Assembly: GCA_050740975.1 (NCBI GenBank)
Contig: JBOIEE010000055.1
Coordinates: 1-15,952, forward strand
Length of the DNA stretch: 15,952 bases
Source: JBOHHR01 sp050740975
Lineage (GTDB): Bacteria > Pseudomonadota > Gammaproteobacteria > JBOHHR01
Direction of reading: 5' to 3'
Position numbers and translations under genes: made by a program. Below, one piece after another: positions 1 through 8,036 of this stretch. The notes under the pieces were generated by a model. It was not told the DNA's origin and searched no databases. It worked only from the letters and a program-made list of their open reading frames with translations. How positions within the stretch are numbered: the stretch's first letter is position 1; each line of letters begins with the position of its first letter.

Positions 1-395
1 AGACCAAAAGTCATTGGCACGCCTTGAGTCCGCCCTCTACCACGCGCGCGGCTCCCGGCTCCTCATCGGCGATGACCGAGCGTTAGGATCTCATATTTGT
101 CTTTATCACTGGAGCCTTCTTGCAGAAGGCATCTCCCGAGATCGCGCGAATAAACTCGCACATCAAGAGTTCCGAGCAATCCTGTGTCTAAGCCGTCTGG
201 TGGTTGGGATCTCGTATATGAGCATTTGGTCGGTATCTTAACACTCAGTCCAGCTGAGTTAGATACTTCCTGTTTGGCGTGCCAGGCTCTATCCGCCGTC
301 GAACTATTTGCGTCTAGCCTGCTTCTGCTCGTTGTGTTGGCAGGATTGGCTGGAGGAATCGCGAGGGATGAGCTTGGAAAGCGAGGGTCGGAAAA
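1..395. other. Region without a supportable gene
   Basis: I see no recognisable gene here. Two plus-strand open frames (14-241 and 184-399) have no convincing ribosome binding site and no family I recognise; the second ends in a hydrophobic stretch, but its GTG start lacks a Shine-Dalgarno sequence. No long minus-strand frame is present. Two small perfect hairpins are visible, with 7-bp arms at 114-120/124-130 and 6-bp arms at 243-248/254-259. Neither is followed by a T-run, so neither looks like a terminator. The stretch may be decayed coding sequence or a true spacer. Confidence 0.5.
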
Positions 396-611
396 TTAAT
401 CCACGCTCCCAGCTCCCCGAAACAGCAAGAGCCTCACGCTTAGAAACACCCCTGCCGCCATCCCTGCCATGATGTAGATCCGTGTCTTCTAGGCCGAGCG
501 AGGTAGCGCGCGCCGATTATGAGCGCCCCGCCCACGATCATCAGCAGCGTGAAATCCGGGTGCTAATGCTGTCTGATGGCGCATCTTCCGGATGTAGCGC
601 TTGTCAACCAT
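396..611 (-). pseudogene. Frame-disrupted small two-helix membrane protein
   Basis: Read on the minus strand from the ATG at 611-609, which has a run of Gs about six bases upstream, the frame begins MVDKRYIRKMRHQ. It then loses sense. A neighbouring frame from about 562 to 490 gives a hydrophobic helix, TLLMIVGGALIIGARYLA. The first frame resumes after a TAG at 491-489 and gives a second helix, IYIMAGMAAGVFLSVRLLL, then RGAGSVD and a TAA at 398-396. The two shifts (one extra base near 563-566, one missing base near 485-500) compensate, so total length stays a multiple of three, about 71 residues. It starts 50 bp after the rlmI stop on the same strand and could have been its operon partner. 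The family is not recognised. Sequencing error is an alternative to real decay. The existence of an ancestral gene is inference from the hydrophobic pattern. Confidence 0.4.
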
Positions 612-661
612 GCGCCCCCAGACGTGGCGTAACGCGCCGAAATTCGTATCTCGACCATAGT

Positions 662-1894
662 TCACCGCGCCACCACCCGTGCCACTAAAGTCTTGAGATA
701 GGCCGTCTCCGGGATCGCCGGGTGAACGGGATGATCTTGGGACTGGGAACCGAGCTCGAGAAATTGCAGCTCGCGGGCCTGTGCGCGGGCGCCGGCAAAC
801 ACCTGTTGGGCGAAGCCCTCGCGCTCGGCATGATAAGAACAGGAACTGGTGACCAAAATTCCGTCTGGGGCGAGCACTTGCATCGCGAGTTGGTTGATCC
901 GGCGATACGCGAGCAGACCTTGCGCGAGGTCTTTCTTGCGTTTGATGAAAGCGGGTGGATCCAGAACCACCATATCGAAGCGCTCGCCTTCCTCTTTTAG
1001 CGCGCGCAACACCGCGCTCGCGTCGCCGCGGATGGCGCGCACGCAGTGCTCGAGCCCGTTGCGGGTGGCGTTTTTGTTTAGGTATTCGAGTGCGAGCGCT
1101 GATGCGTCCACACACACCACCTCTCTGGCGCCAGCGGCGGCGGCGGCGAGGCCAAATCCACCGAGGTAACTGTACACGTCAAGAACGCGCTGCCCGGGCG
1201 CGTAGCGAGCCATCCTGGCGCGGTTGTCGCGCTGATCGTAATACCAGCCGGTCTTTTGTCCGATCAGTAACGGAACCTCGAACTCCACGCCATGCTCCGT
1301 CAGGAGTACGGTCTCGGGCACCCGGCCGAAGGCGATGCGGGTGTATTGGGGCAGTCCTTCGAGCTTCCGCAGGGGCATATCGTTACGCAATAAAATCCCC
1401 ACAGGCTGGAGGAGATCCCGCAGGTTCGCCAGCACGGTCTCAGTCAAGGCTTCCATTCCAGCGGTACTCATTTGGGCCACAAGCACATCGCCATAGCAGT
1501 CCACCACGAGCCCTGGCAGCCCGTCACTCTCCGCGAACGCGAGGCGAAAGAAACGGGTGGAAAACAAGCGTTGCCGCAGTATCAAGGCCTCGCGCAAGCG
1601 TTCCCCGATGAGCGTGTCCAGCGGGATCCGGCGCTCGTGCCGGTTCAACAGTCTGGCCAAGATCAGGGTACGGGGATTAGCGTAACCACTGCCTATGAAC
1701 CCTCCCCGGTAGTCGTAGATCTCTACGGCTTGGCCGGGCGAGAGCCCAGAGATGGGTGTCGTCGTGGTGTCGATTTCGTTGCTGAATACCCAAGGGTGGC
1801 CGCCTCGCAAGCGGCGCTCCTCGCCTTTTTTGAGGCGCAGAAGTACTCCTGGATGATCTGCAGGGATGGGCTCGTTTAGCGCGTGATCGTGCAC
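662..1894 (-). CDS. rlmI: 23S rRNA (cytosine1962-C5)-methyltransferase RlmI
   Basis: This is a SAM-dependent RNA methyltransferase of the RlmI (YccW) family, which methylates C5 of cytosine 1962 in 23S rRNA. The 410-residue product is close to the E. coli length of 396. An N-terminal PUA domain (about 17-90) includes GGHPWVFSNEI. The family signature GQKTGWYYDQR lies at 212-222. The Rossmann methyltransferase domain has the SAM loop VLDVYSYLGGFG at 237-248, the acidic residue of VCVDAS near 263, motif IV VVLDPPAF at 309-316, and SSCSYH at 350-355, whose Cys352 is the expected catalytic nucleophile. The start chosen is GTG at 1894; a GGAGG lies rather far upstream (about 12 nt), and the E. coli protein begins near residue 16 here, so the N-terminus is uncertain. 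It is divergent from gyrA, and the remnant at 396-611 follows it on the same strand. Confidence 0.93.
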   Translation of the reverse strand: MHDHALNEPIPADHPGVLLRLKKGEERRLRGGHPWVFSNEIDTTTTPISGLSPGQAVEIYDYRGGFIGSGYANPRTLILARLLNRHERRIPLDTLIGERLREALILRQRLFSTRFFRLAFAESDGLPGLVVDCYGDVLVAQMSTAGMEALTETVLANLRDLLQPVGILLRNDMPLRKLEGLPQYTRIAFGRVPETVLLTEHGVEFEVPLLIGQKTGWYYDQRDNRARMARYAPGQRVLDVYSYLGGFGLAAAAAGAREVVCVDASALALEYLNKNATRNGLEHCVRAIRGDASAVLRALKEEGERFDMVVLDPPAFIKRKKDLAQGLLAYRRINQLAMQVLAPDGILVTSSCSYHAEREGFAQQVFAGARAQARELQFLELGSQSQDHPVHPAIPETAYLKTLVARVVAR

Positions 1895-1983
1895 GGCTCA
1901 GCCCGCCCTCCGCCTCGAGAGCGCTTCTTCATTCTGGGCGAAAATGCGTCCATGATTTCGCTATGCTATCATTTATTACTTTA

Positions 1984-2011
1984 TTGTTGGCTTGATATAT
2001 TTTTGTATAGT
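1984..2011 (+). promoter_or_regulatory. Candidate sigma70 promoter for gyrA
   Basis: A TTGTTG box at 1984-1989 and a TATAGT box at 2006-2011 are separated by 16 bp within the AT-rich part of the rlmI-gyrA divergent spacer. This would give a leader of roughly 60 nt before the gyrA ATG at 2078. Only the sequence match supports it. The same AT-rich stretch probably also serves rlmI on the other strand, but I see no clear boxes for that direction. Confidence 0.4.
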
Positions 2012-2077
2012 TAGAACTTTTTCGCCGCGGCCGGGCTAACGGTCGGGGTGTTGTGTTCCCAAGGGTAAGGTTCTTTT

Positions 2078-4621
2078 ATGGCCGAGTTCGCCAGGCAAAT
2101 CCTTCCAATAAACATCGAAGACGAAATGCGCCAGTCCTATATGGACTACGCCATGAGCGTGATCGTGGGGCGCGCCTTACCCGATGTGCGCGATGGCCTG
2201 AAACCGGTACACAGAAGAGTCCTCTACGCCATGAGCGAGCTCGGAAATGAGTGGAACAAGCCGTATAAAAAAGCGGCTCGTGTGGTGGGAGATGTCATCG
2301 GTAAGTACCACCCGCATGGCGAAGTAGCCATCTACGACACCATCGTGCGCATGGCTCAGCCATTTTCGCTACGCTACATGCTGATCGACGGGCAAGGCAA
2401 CTTCGGTTCGGTGGACGGGGATGCGCCTGCGGCCATGCGTTATACCGAGATCCGGATGGCGCGCATCACGCACGAGATGCTGGCGGATATCGGCCAGGAA
2501 ACGGTCGATTTTGTCGCCAATTACGACGAGTCCGAACGAGAACCTTCGGTGCTGCCGGCGCGTATTCCGAATCTGCTGGTCAATGGGTCGAGCGGGATAG
2601 CGGTAGGCATGGCGACGAATATACCACCGCACAACCTCAACGAGGTGATCGACGCCTGCGTCGCGTTAATCGATCGCCCTGAGGCCTCGGTCGCAGATCT
2701 GATGCAGCACATACCCGGGCCGGATTTTCCCACCGCGGCCATCATCAACGGCTCTGAAGGAATACGGGAAGCCTATCACACCGGGCGCGGGCGGATCCGC
2801 TTGCGCGCGCGCACCGAGATCGAAGAGTACCATGAGGGTGCCCAGCGCCTAGTTGTCACCGAGCTGCCCTACCAAGTGAACAAAGCGCGGCTGATGGAGC
2901 GCATTGCCGAATTGGTCAAGGAAAAAAAGGTTGAAGGCATACGCGAGATGCGCGACGAGTCGGACAAGGATGGCATGCGCATGGTGATAGAGCTGCGCCG
3001 GGGAGAGCTCGCGGAAGTCGTGCTGAATAACCTTTATCAACACACCCAGCTTGAGACTGTCTTCGGAGTCAACGCGGTGGCTCTCGATCGCGGCCAGCCG
3101 AGGACACTGGATCTCAAGCAACTGCTCGAATGCTTTCTGTATCACCGCCGCGAGGTGGTCACCCGGCGCACCCTGTTTGAGTTGCGCAAGGCCAGAGAAC
3201 GGGCGCACGTGTTGGAGGGGCTGGCGGTCGCCCTGGCTAATATCGACCCCATCATCGCGTTGATCAAGGCTTCAGCGACTCCCGCCGAAGCCAAGCACGC
3301 GTTGCTCGATCGGCATTGGGTAAGCGGGGTGGTGACCGAGATGCTACAGCGCGCCGGCGCCGATCGCTCCCGCCCCGACACACTTTCCCGCGAGTACGGC
3401 TTGGGAGAGTCGGGATACCGCTTGTCACCGGAACAGGCGCAATCCATCCTAGATCTCCGACTGCAAAGGTTAACGGGTCTGGAGCAAGACAAGATCCTGG
3501 AAGAATACCGGCAGATCCTGGCGCGCATCGATGAGTTGCTGGACATACTGGCGCGGCCGGGCCGACTGATGACGGTGATCCGCGAGGAGTTACTGGCGAT
3601 TCGTAGTCAATTCGGCGACCAGCGGCGCACCGAGATCATCGATACTCAGCAGTACGTCAATATGGAGGACTTGATTGCCGAAGAGGATGTGGTGGTAACG
3701 CTGTCTCATGCCGGTTATGCCAAATCGCAACCGGTGAGCGAATACCGGGCGCAGAAGCGCGGCGGCAAGGGCAAAACGGCGGTGGTGATGCGGGAGGAGG
3801 ACTTCATCGACCGCTTGTTTATCGCCAGCACTCACGACACCTTGCTCGCTTTCTCTAGCCTTGGAAAGGCGTACTGGTTGAAGGTATATGAGATCCCACA
3901 GGCGGGACGCGCCGCGCGCGGACGGCCCCTGATCAACCTGCTGCCCTTAGAGGACGACGAGCGGATCACAGCGCTGCTTCCGATTAAGAGCTTCGAAGCC
4001 ACTGGCTTTATCCTGATGGCGACCAGTCACGGTACGGTAAAGAAGTGTGAGCTCGCCGATTTCTCCCACCCCCGCGCCAGCGGTATCATCGCCATCGACT
4101 TGCTGCCAGAGGATCGGCTGGTGGGTGTAGCGCTGACTGATGGGGAGCAACAGGCCATGCTGTTCAGCTCCTCGGGCAAGGCGATTTGTTTCCACGAGTC
4201 CGACGTGCGCCCCATGGGAAGGGTTGCGCGGGGGGTGCGGGGCATTCGTTTGGGGCCTGGAAATCGCGTCATTTCGCTGCTGATCGTGGAGCCCGAAAGC
4301 AACGTATTGACAGCTACAGAGAATGGCTATGGCAAGCGCACGCCAATCGCGGAGTTCCCGCTGCAGGCACGCGGCGGGCAAGGCGTGATCGCGATCCAGA
4401 CCTCGTCGCGCAATGGTGGATTGGTTGGAGCGGTAACCGTGCGACAAGAAGACGAGATCATGCTCATCAGCGACCGCGGAATGTTGGTTCGAACGCCGGC
4501 GGTTGATATCTCACAGGTCGGCAGAAACACCCAGGGCGTGCGTTTGATCCAGCTGGGGGAAGGGGAGCATCTGGTGGGTGTGGAACGGGTCATCGACGTA
4601 AACGGTGATGGGGAAGAATGA
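2078..4621 (+). CDS. gyrA: DNA gyrase subunit A
   Basis: This is the breakage-reunion subunit of gyrase, which with GyrB introduces negative supercoils using ATP. The 847-residue protein aligns along its length with E. coli GyrA (875 residues). The catalytic tyrosine is Tyr122 in AAMRYTEIR. The N-terminal cleavage core occupies about 1-520 and the C-terminal DNA-wrapping beta-pinwheel about 530-840. The GyrA box, QKRGGKG, is at 559-565 and marks it as gyrase rather than ParC. The start is ATG at 2078 with AAGG at 2067-2070. The acidic C-terminal tail is much shorter than in E. coli and ends GDGEE. In the quinolone-resistance-determining region the sequence is [10 protein letters not shown], so positions 82 and 83 are Glu and Val where E. 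coli has Asp and Ser. The usual downstream neighbour serC is absent; pheA follows. Confidence 0.98.
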   Translation: MAEFARQILPINIEDEMRQSYMDYAMSVIVGRALPDVRDGLKPVHRRVLYAMSELGNEWNKPYKKAARVVGDVIGKYHPHGEVAIYDTIVRMAQPFSLRYMLIDGQGNFGSVDGDAPAAMRYTEIRMARITHEMLADIGQETVDFVANYDESEREPSVLPARIPNLLVNGSSGIAVGMATNIPPHNLNEVIDACVALIDRPEASVADLMQHIPGPDFPTAAIINGSEGIREAYHTGRGRIRLRARTEIEEYHEGAQRLVVTELPYQVNKARLMERIAELVKEKKVEGIREMRDESDKDGMRMVIELRRGELAEVVLNNLYQHTQLETVFGVNAVALDRGQPRTLDLKQLLECFLYHRREVVTRRTLFELRKARERAHVLEGLAVALANIDPIIALIKASATPAEAKHALLDRHWVSGVVTEMLQRAGADRSRPDTLSREYGLGESGYRLSPEQAQSILDLRLQRLTGLEQDKILEEYRQILARIDELLDILARPGRLMTVIREELLAIRSQFGDQRRTEIIDTQQYVNMEDLIAEEDVVVTLSHAGYAKSQPVSEYRAQKRGGKGKTAVVMREEDFIDRLFIASTHDTLLAFSSLGKAYWLKVYEIPQAGRAARGRPLINLLPLEDDERITALLPIKSFEATGFILMATSHGTVKKCELADFSHPRASGIIAIDLLPEDRLVGVALTDGEQQAMLFSSSGKAICFHESDVRPMGRVARGVRGIRLGPGNRVISLLIVEPESNVLTATENGYGKRTPIAEFPLQARGGQGVIAIQTSSRNGGLVGAVTVRQEDEIMLISDRGMLVRTPAVDISQVGRNTQGVRLIQLGEGEHLVGVERVIDVNGDGEE

Positions 4622-4779
4622 ATCCGCTCGAAAAGCTTTATCCACGATCCGAGAGGCGGTACTCATCCCGTACCTTAGCTTGGGATCCATCAAGCACCGG
4701 CCAATGGTAGTGCCCGACGGGAGCTTAGATGTCGCGCGCGTGGGGCCGGCGCGAGAATGGCGGTGAACGGCGGCTTCGT

Positions 4780-5856
4780 ATGTCAGAAGAGCTAAAAAAT
4801 CTGCGCGCCCAGATCGATGAGCTCGATGAGCGATTGTTACAGATGATAAACGAGCGAGGGCGGCTCGCGAGACGGATCGCAGCGGTCAAGGGTCCGGAAT
4901 CGCTGGAGGCCCATTACCGACCGGAGCGTGAAGCCCAAGTGCTAAGGCGCATCATCGCGCACAACGACGGACCGCTTTCCGACGAGGAAATGGCACGCTT
5001 GTTCCGCGAGGTCATGTCGGCCTGCTTGGCTTTGGAACAGCGGCTCAATGTCGCCTTTCTCGGCCCGGCCGGCACATTTACCCAGACTGCGGCGCTCAAG
5101 CATTTTGGGCACTCCGTGACGACCACACCGTTTGGCACCATAGGGGATGTGTTTCGCGAAGTCGAGGCCGGCAATTGTCATTTTGGGGTCGTGCCGGTGG
5201 AAAATTCGATAGAGGGGGTGGTCAACCACACTCTAGATATGTTTATGAACTCACCGCTAAAGATCTGCGGAGAAGTTGAGCTGCGCATCCACCATCACTT
5301 ACTGGCAAGCGGAGGGGTTTTAACTGACATCGAGCGGGTATATGCCCATCAACAAGCTTTGGCGCAATGCCGTCGGTGGTTGGATTACAACCTACCCCGC
5401 GCCGACCGCATCGCGGTGAACAGCAACGCGGAGGCCGCGCACCGCATCGTCGGTGTAGCAGGAGCCGCGGCCATCGCCGGCGAGTCCGCCGCCGAGTTGT
5501 ATGCGCTTTGCGCCCTTGCTTCTAACATCGAAGACGAGGCGGAGAACACCACGCGTTTTCTCATCATCGGCCACCGTAGCACTCCTGCCAGCGGCGAAGA
5601 CAAGACTTCTTTGCTGTTCTCCATGCCTAACCAACCCGGCGCGCTCTACCATGCATTGGAAGCTTTTGCCAACCATGGTGTCAGCATGATGCGCATAGAA
5701 TCCAGACCCTCTCGGCGGGGGTTGTGGGAGTATGCCTTCTTCGTGGACCTCGAAGGCCATGTGGAAGAGCAAGCGGTAGCGGCTGCATTGGAGGAATTGC
5801 GAAGCCATGCATCGGTGTTGAAGATCCTGGGCGCGTATCCGCGTGCCGTGCTTTAA
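4780..5856 (+). CDS. pheA: Bifunctional chorismate mutase/prephenate dehydratase (P-protein)
   Basis: This cytoplasmic enzyme converts chorismate to prephenate and then to phenylpyruvate, the phenylalanine branch. From the chosen start it has 358 residues. An AroQ-type helical chorismate mutase domain spans about 1-88 (MSEELKNLRAQIDELDERLL). The prephenate dehydratase domain follows, with LGPAGTFTQTAALKHFG at 94-110, VVPVENSIEGVVNH at 137-150 and the catalytic Thr-Arg-Phe at 258-260. A C-terminal ACT regulatory domain (about 275-352) carries the GALYHAL (287-293) and ESRP (307-310) motifs known to bind phenylalanine, so feedback inhibition is expected. An in-frame ATG at 4729 has a better Shine-Dalgarno sequence (GGGAG at 4719-4723) and would add 17 Arg-rich residues. 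I prefer 4780 because family members begin at that point, but 4729 remains possible. Confidence 0.96.
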   Translation: MSEELKNLRAQIDELDERLLQMINERGRLARRIAAVKGPESLEAHYRPEREAQVLRRIIAHNDGPLSDEEMARLFREVMSACLALEQRLNVAFLGPAGTFTQTAALKHFGHSVTTTPFGTIGDVFREVEAGNCHFGVVPVENSIEGVVNHTLDMFMNSPLKICGEVELRIHHHLLASGGVLTDIERVYAHQQALAQCRRWLDYNLPRADRIAVNSNAEAAHRIVGVAGAAAIAGESAAELYALCALASNIEDEAENTTRFLIIGHRSTPASGEDKTSLLFSMPNQPGALYHALEAFANHGVSMMRIESRPSRRGLWEYAFFVDLEGHVEEQAVAAALEELRSHASVLKILGAYPRAVL

Positions 5857-5980
5857 GCAGCCCAGGAAGCTCGTGGGCGCGATGGTGGTAGTTACCGCCA
5901 ATCCCGTCACGTTCCAGGACATCCTTCGGTGCGGCAAGAGTGCTGGAGCCCCGCAATTGCTGAACAAGTATTAACGAGCC

Positions 5981-7096
5981 ATGGTTTGTGATTATCTCGC
6001 GCTTGCTGCACCGGGGGTGCGCGAGCTCACGCCTTATAATCCGGGAAAGCCCATAGAAGAGCTCAAGCGCGAGCGCCGGTTGAGCGATGTGGTCAAATTG
6101 GCTTCTAATGAAAATCCGCTCGGCCCTAGCCCGCGTGCCTTAGAAGCGATTGAGAACAGCTTGCCGCACATCGCCCGCTACCCGGATGGCAGCGGATATG
6201 CTCTTAGAGCCGCACTCAGCTCCCACCTCGGCGTCAGCCCCAGCCAGATCACCTTAGGCAATGGTTCTAACGACGTCTTGGAGCTGGTTGCACGCACCTT
6301 CGTTACTCACGCCGACGAGGTGGTGTTTTCGCAGCATGCGTTCGCCGTGTATCCCTTGGTGACCCAAGCCTTGGATGCCCGCGCTGTCGTTACCCCAGCC
6401 CAAAACTGGAGCCATGACTTGGAGGCGATGCGACAGGCGGTAACCGCCCGCACCCGCCTGGTGTTTATCGCGAACCCGAATAATCCTACAGGAACTTGGC
6501 TGGGCCGCGCGCGCTTGGAAGCGTTCTTGGCGGCCATGCCGGAGCATGTGATCGTAGTGGTGGATGAGGCTTATTCTGAGTATGTGGAGGAGCCGGAGTA
6601 TCCGGATGGGATTAGCCTTCTTGCCGTATTTCCGCAACTGGTTGTGACCCGTACCTTTTCTAAAATCCATGGCTTGGCTGGCTTGCGCATCGGCTACGCG
6701 GTGTCTCATCCAGTGGTCGCGGAACTGATGAACCGCGTGCGGCAGCCGTTTAATTGCAATAGCCTAGCCCTCGCGGCGGCGCAGGCCGCCTGTGCCGATC
6801 GAGTCCACGTGGAGAAAAGCAAAGAGATAAACAAGCAAGGGCTGCAGCAACTGACGCAGGCGTTTCGCTCGCTTAGCCTGAGCTACATCCCGTCGGTAGC
6901 TAACTTTGTGTGCGTGGATATGGGAAGCTACGCCATGCCCATCTTCGAAGCCCTGCTTCAGCAGGGGGTGATCGTGCGTCCGGTGGCGAATTACGGCTTG
7001 CCACATCATTTGCGGGTCACTATCGGCTTGCCGCACGAGAATACGCGCTTTGTGCAGGCCTTAAGGGGAGTGTTGCGCAGTCATGGTGACGCATGA
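5981..7096 (+). CDS. hisC: Histidinol-phosphate/aromatic aminotransferase HisC
   Basis: This is a PLP-dependent fold-type I aminotransferase. In this gene neighbourhood HisC-family enzymes are thought to serve both histidinol-phosphate formation and transamination of phenylpyruvate and hydroxyphenylpyruvate. It has 371 residues, typical for HisC. Visible motifs are KLASNENPLGPSP near 39-51, NPNNPTGT at 165-172, the cofactor-binding Asp195 in VVDEAYSEY, and the Schiff-base lysine Lys228 in TFSKIHGLAGLRIGY. The start is ATG at 5981 with only a weak purine stretch upstream. It lies 124 nt after pheA, an unusually large gap for this tight cluster. Its 3' end overlaps tyrA by 14 nt, which suggests translational coupling. 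Which substrate dominates in vivo cannot be read from the sequence; a second hisC in a his operon elsewhere would favour the aromatic role. Confidence 0.94.
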   Translation: MVCDYLALAAPGVRELTPYNPGKPIEELKRERRLSDVVKLASNENPLGPSPRALEAIENSLPHIARYPDGSGYALRAALSSHLGVSPSQITLGNGSNDVLELVARTFVTHADEVVFSQHAFAVYPLVTQALDARAVVTPAQNWSHDLEAMRQAVTARTRLVFIANPNNPTGTWLGRARLEAFLAAMPEHVIVVVDEAYSEYVEEPEYPDGISLLAVFPQLVVTRTFSKIHGLAGLRIGYAVSHPVVAELMNRVRQPFNCNSLALAAAQAACADRVHVEKSKEINKQGLQQLTQAFRSLSLSYIPSVANFVCVDMGSYAMPIFEALLQQGVIVRPVANYGLPHHLRVTIGLPHENTRFVQALRGVLRSHGDA

Positions 7097-8036
7097 ATCG
7101 ATAAGCGATGTATCGCGTTCGGCGTGCATTGAGCATCTGGGGCTGATCGGCGTTGGGCTGATCGGCGGCTCGCTTGCGCGCGCCCTGCGCCGTGCTGGAG
7201 CCGTTTCGCATATCACCGGGTTTTCGATAAATCGGCCCGAGCTGGAAAAGGCCGTTGAGCTGGGGGTGATCGATGCCTATGCCGAGGACGCCGCAGAGGC
7301 CGTGGCGGGCGCGGATATGGTGGTTGTGGCCGTGCCGCTTGGTGCCATGGATTCGATCTTCGCCGAGATCAACCCTGCGCTGGGGAATGAGACCGTGATC
7401 ACAGATGTCGGAAGCGTTAAGCACTGCGTGGTCCAAGAAGCGCGAGCAACCTTAAGTCGGCACTGGCCTCGCTTTGTGCCTGCTCACCCAGTGGCGGGGA
7501 CCGAGCGCAGCGGCGTGGAAGCTTCTTTTGCCCAGCTCTTTGATGGGCACCGAGTAGTGTTGACGCCTTTGGCAGACACCGAGCTTTCGGCGGTGCAGCG
7601 AGTCGCAGCGATGTGGGAGTCGGCCGGCGCCATCGTGGAGCGCATGAGTATTGACGATCACGACCTAATCCTTGCCGCGAGCAGCCACCTGCCCCATGTG
7701 CTCGCCTATGTGCTGGTGCAGACCTTGGCCACTCAAACCCGATGCGATGACATTCTTCGCTTAGCCGCAGGGGGCTTTGCCGATTTCACCCGCATCGCCT
7801 CGAGTGATCCGCGCATGTGGCATGACATCGTGCTGGCTAATCGGGACGCCATCCTCGCCATCGCCGAGCGCTTCGGAGACAACGTCACTGCGCTGCTCAG
7901 TGCCCTCAGATCGGGTGACAGTGACGGTGTAACCGCAGTTTTCGGCGGCGCAAAAAAAGTTCGGGACGAATTCGAGGCCCAACGACGACAGCGTTGTTTG
8001 GGATCCGGTCCTCCGACTCCCGGGGCGCGCCTGTGA
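7083..8036 (+). CDS. tyrA: Prephenate dehydrogenase
   Basis: TyrA oxidatively decarboxylates prephenate (or arogenate) toward tyrosine. The 317-residue product has an N-terminal Rossmann domain with GVGLIGGSLA at 23-32, the segment ADMVVVAVPLGA near 77-88, and the conserved FVPAHPVAGTERSG whose His135 corresponds to the family active-site histidine region. The helical C-terminal dimerisation domain contains SSHLPHVLAYVL. At the end of the second strand the sequence is ITGFSINR, with Ser48 where NAD-specific relatives usually have an acidic residue, so NADP use is possible (inference). No chorismate mutase domain is fused, unlike enteric TyrA. The ATG at 7083 lies inside hisC, and the TGA shares bases with the GTG of aroA. 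No ACT domain is seen, so feedback control, if any, is at the active site. Confidence 0.94.
   Translation: MVTHESISDVSRSACIEHLGLIGVGLIGGSLARALRRAGAVSHITGFSINRPELEKAVELGVIDAYAEDAAEAVAGADMVVVAVPLGAMDSIFAEINPALGNETVITDVGSVKHCVVQEARATLSRHWPRFVPAHPVAGTERSGVEASFAQLFDGHRVVLTPLADTELSAVQRVAAMWESAGAIVERMSIDDHDLILAASSHLPHVLAYVLVQTLATQTRCDDILRLAAGGFADFTRIASSDPRMWHDIVLANRDAILAIAERFGDNVTALLSALRSGDSDGVTAVFGGAKKVRDEFEAQRRQRCLGSGPPTPGARL

Noticed and set aside
184..399. Possible small membrane protein on the plus strand
   Set aside because: It has a hydrophobic C-terminal half, but the GTG start has no ribosome binding site, there is no family match I know, and it lies in a region with no other coding signal.
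489..1115. Minus-strand 208-codon open frame
   Set aside because: It is mostly a shifted frame of rlmI with Arg/Ala/Pro-rich low-complexity translation. Only its last part overlaps the remnant membrane protein described separately.
955..1611. Plus-strand 218-codon open frame antisense to rlmI
   Set aside because: The translation is extremely Arg-rich and has no recognisable motif, as expected from the opposite strand of a GC-rich gene.
4658..4674. GGTAC/GTACC hairpin after gyrA as a terminator
   Set aside because: The stem is only 5 bp and no T-run follows.
5392..5967. Minus-strand 191-codon frame opposite pheA
   Set aside because: It is antisense to a clearly recognised gene, with no motif of its own.
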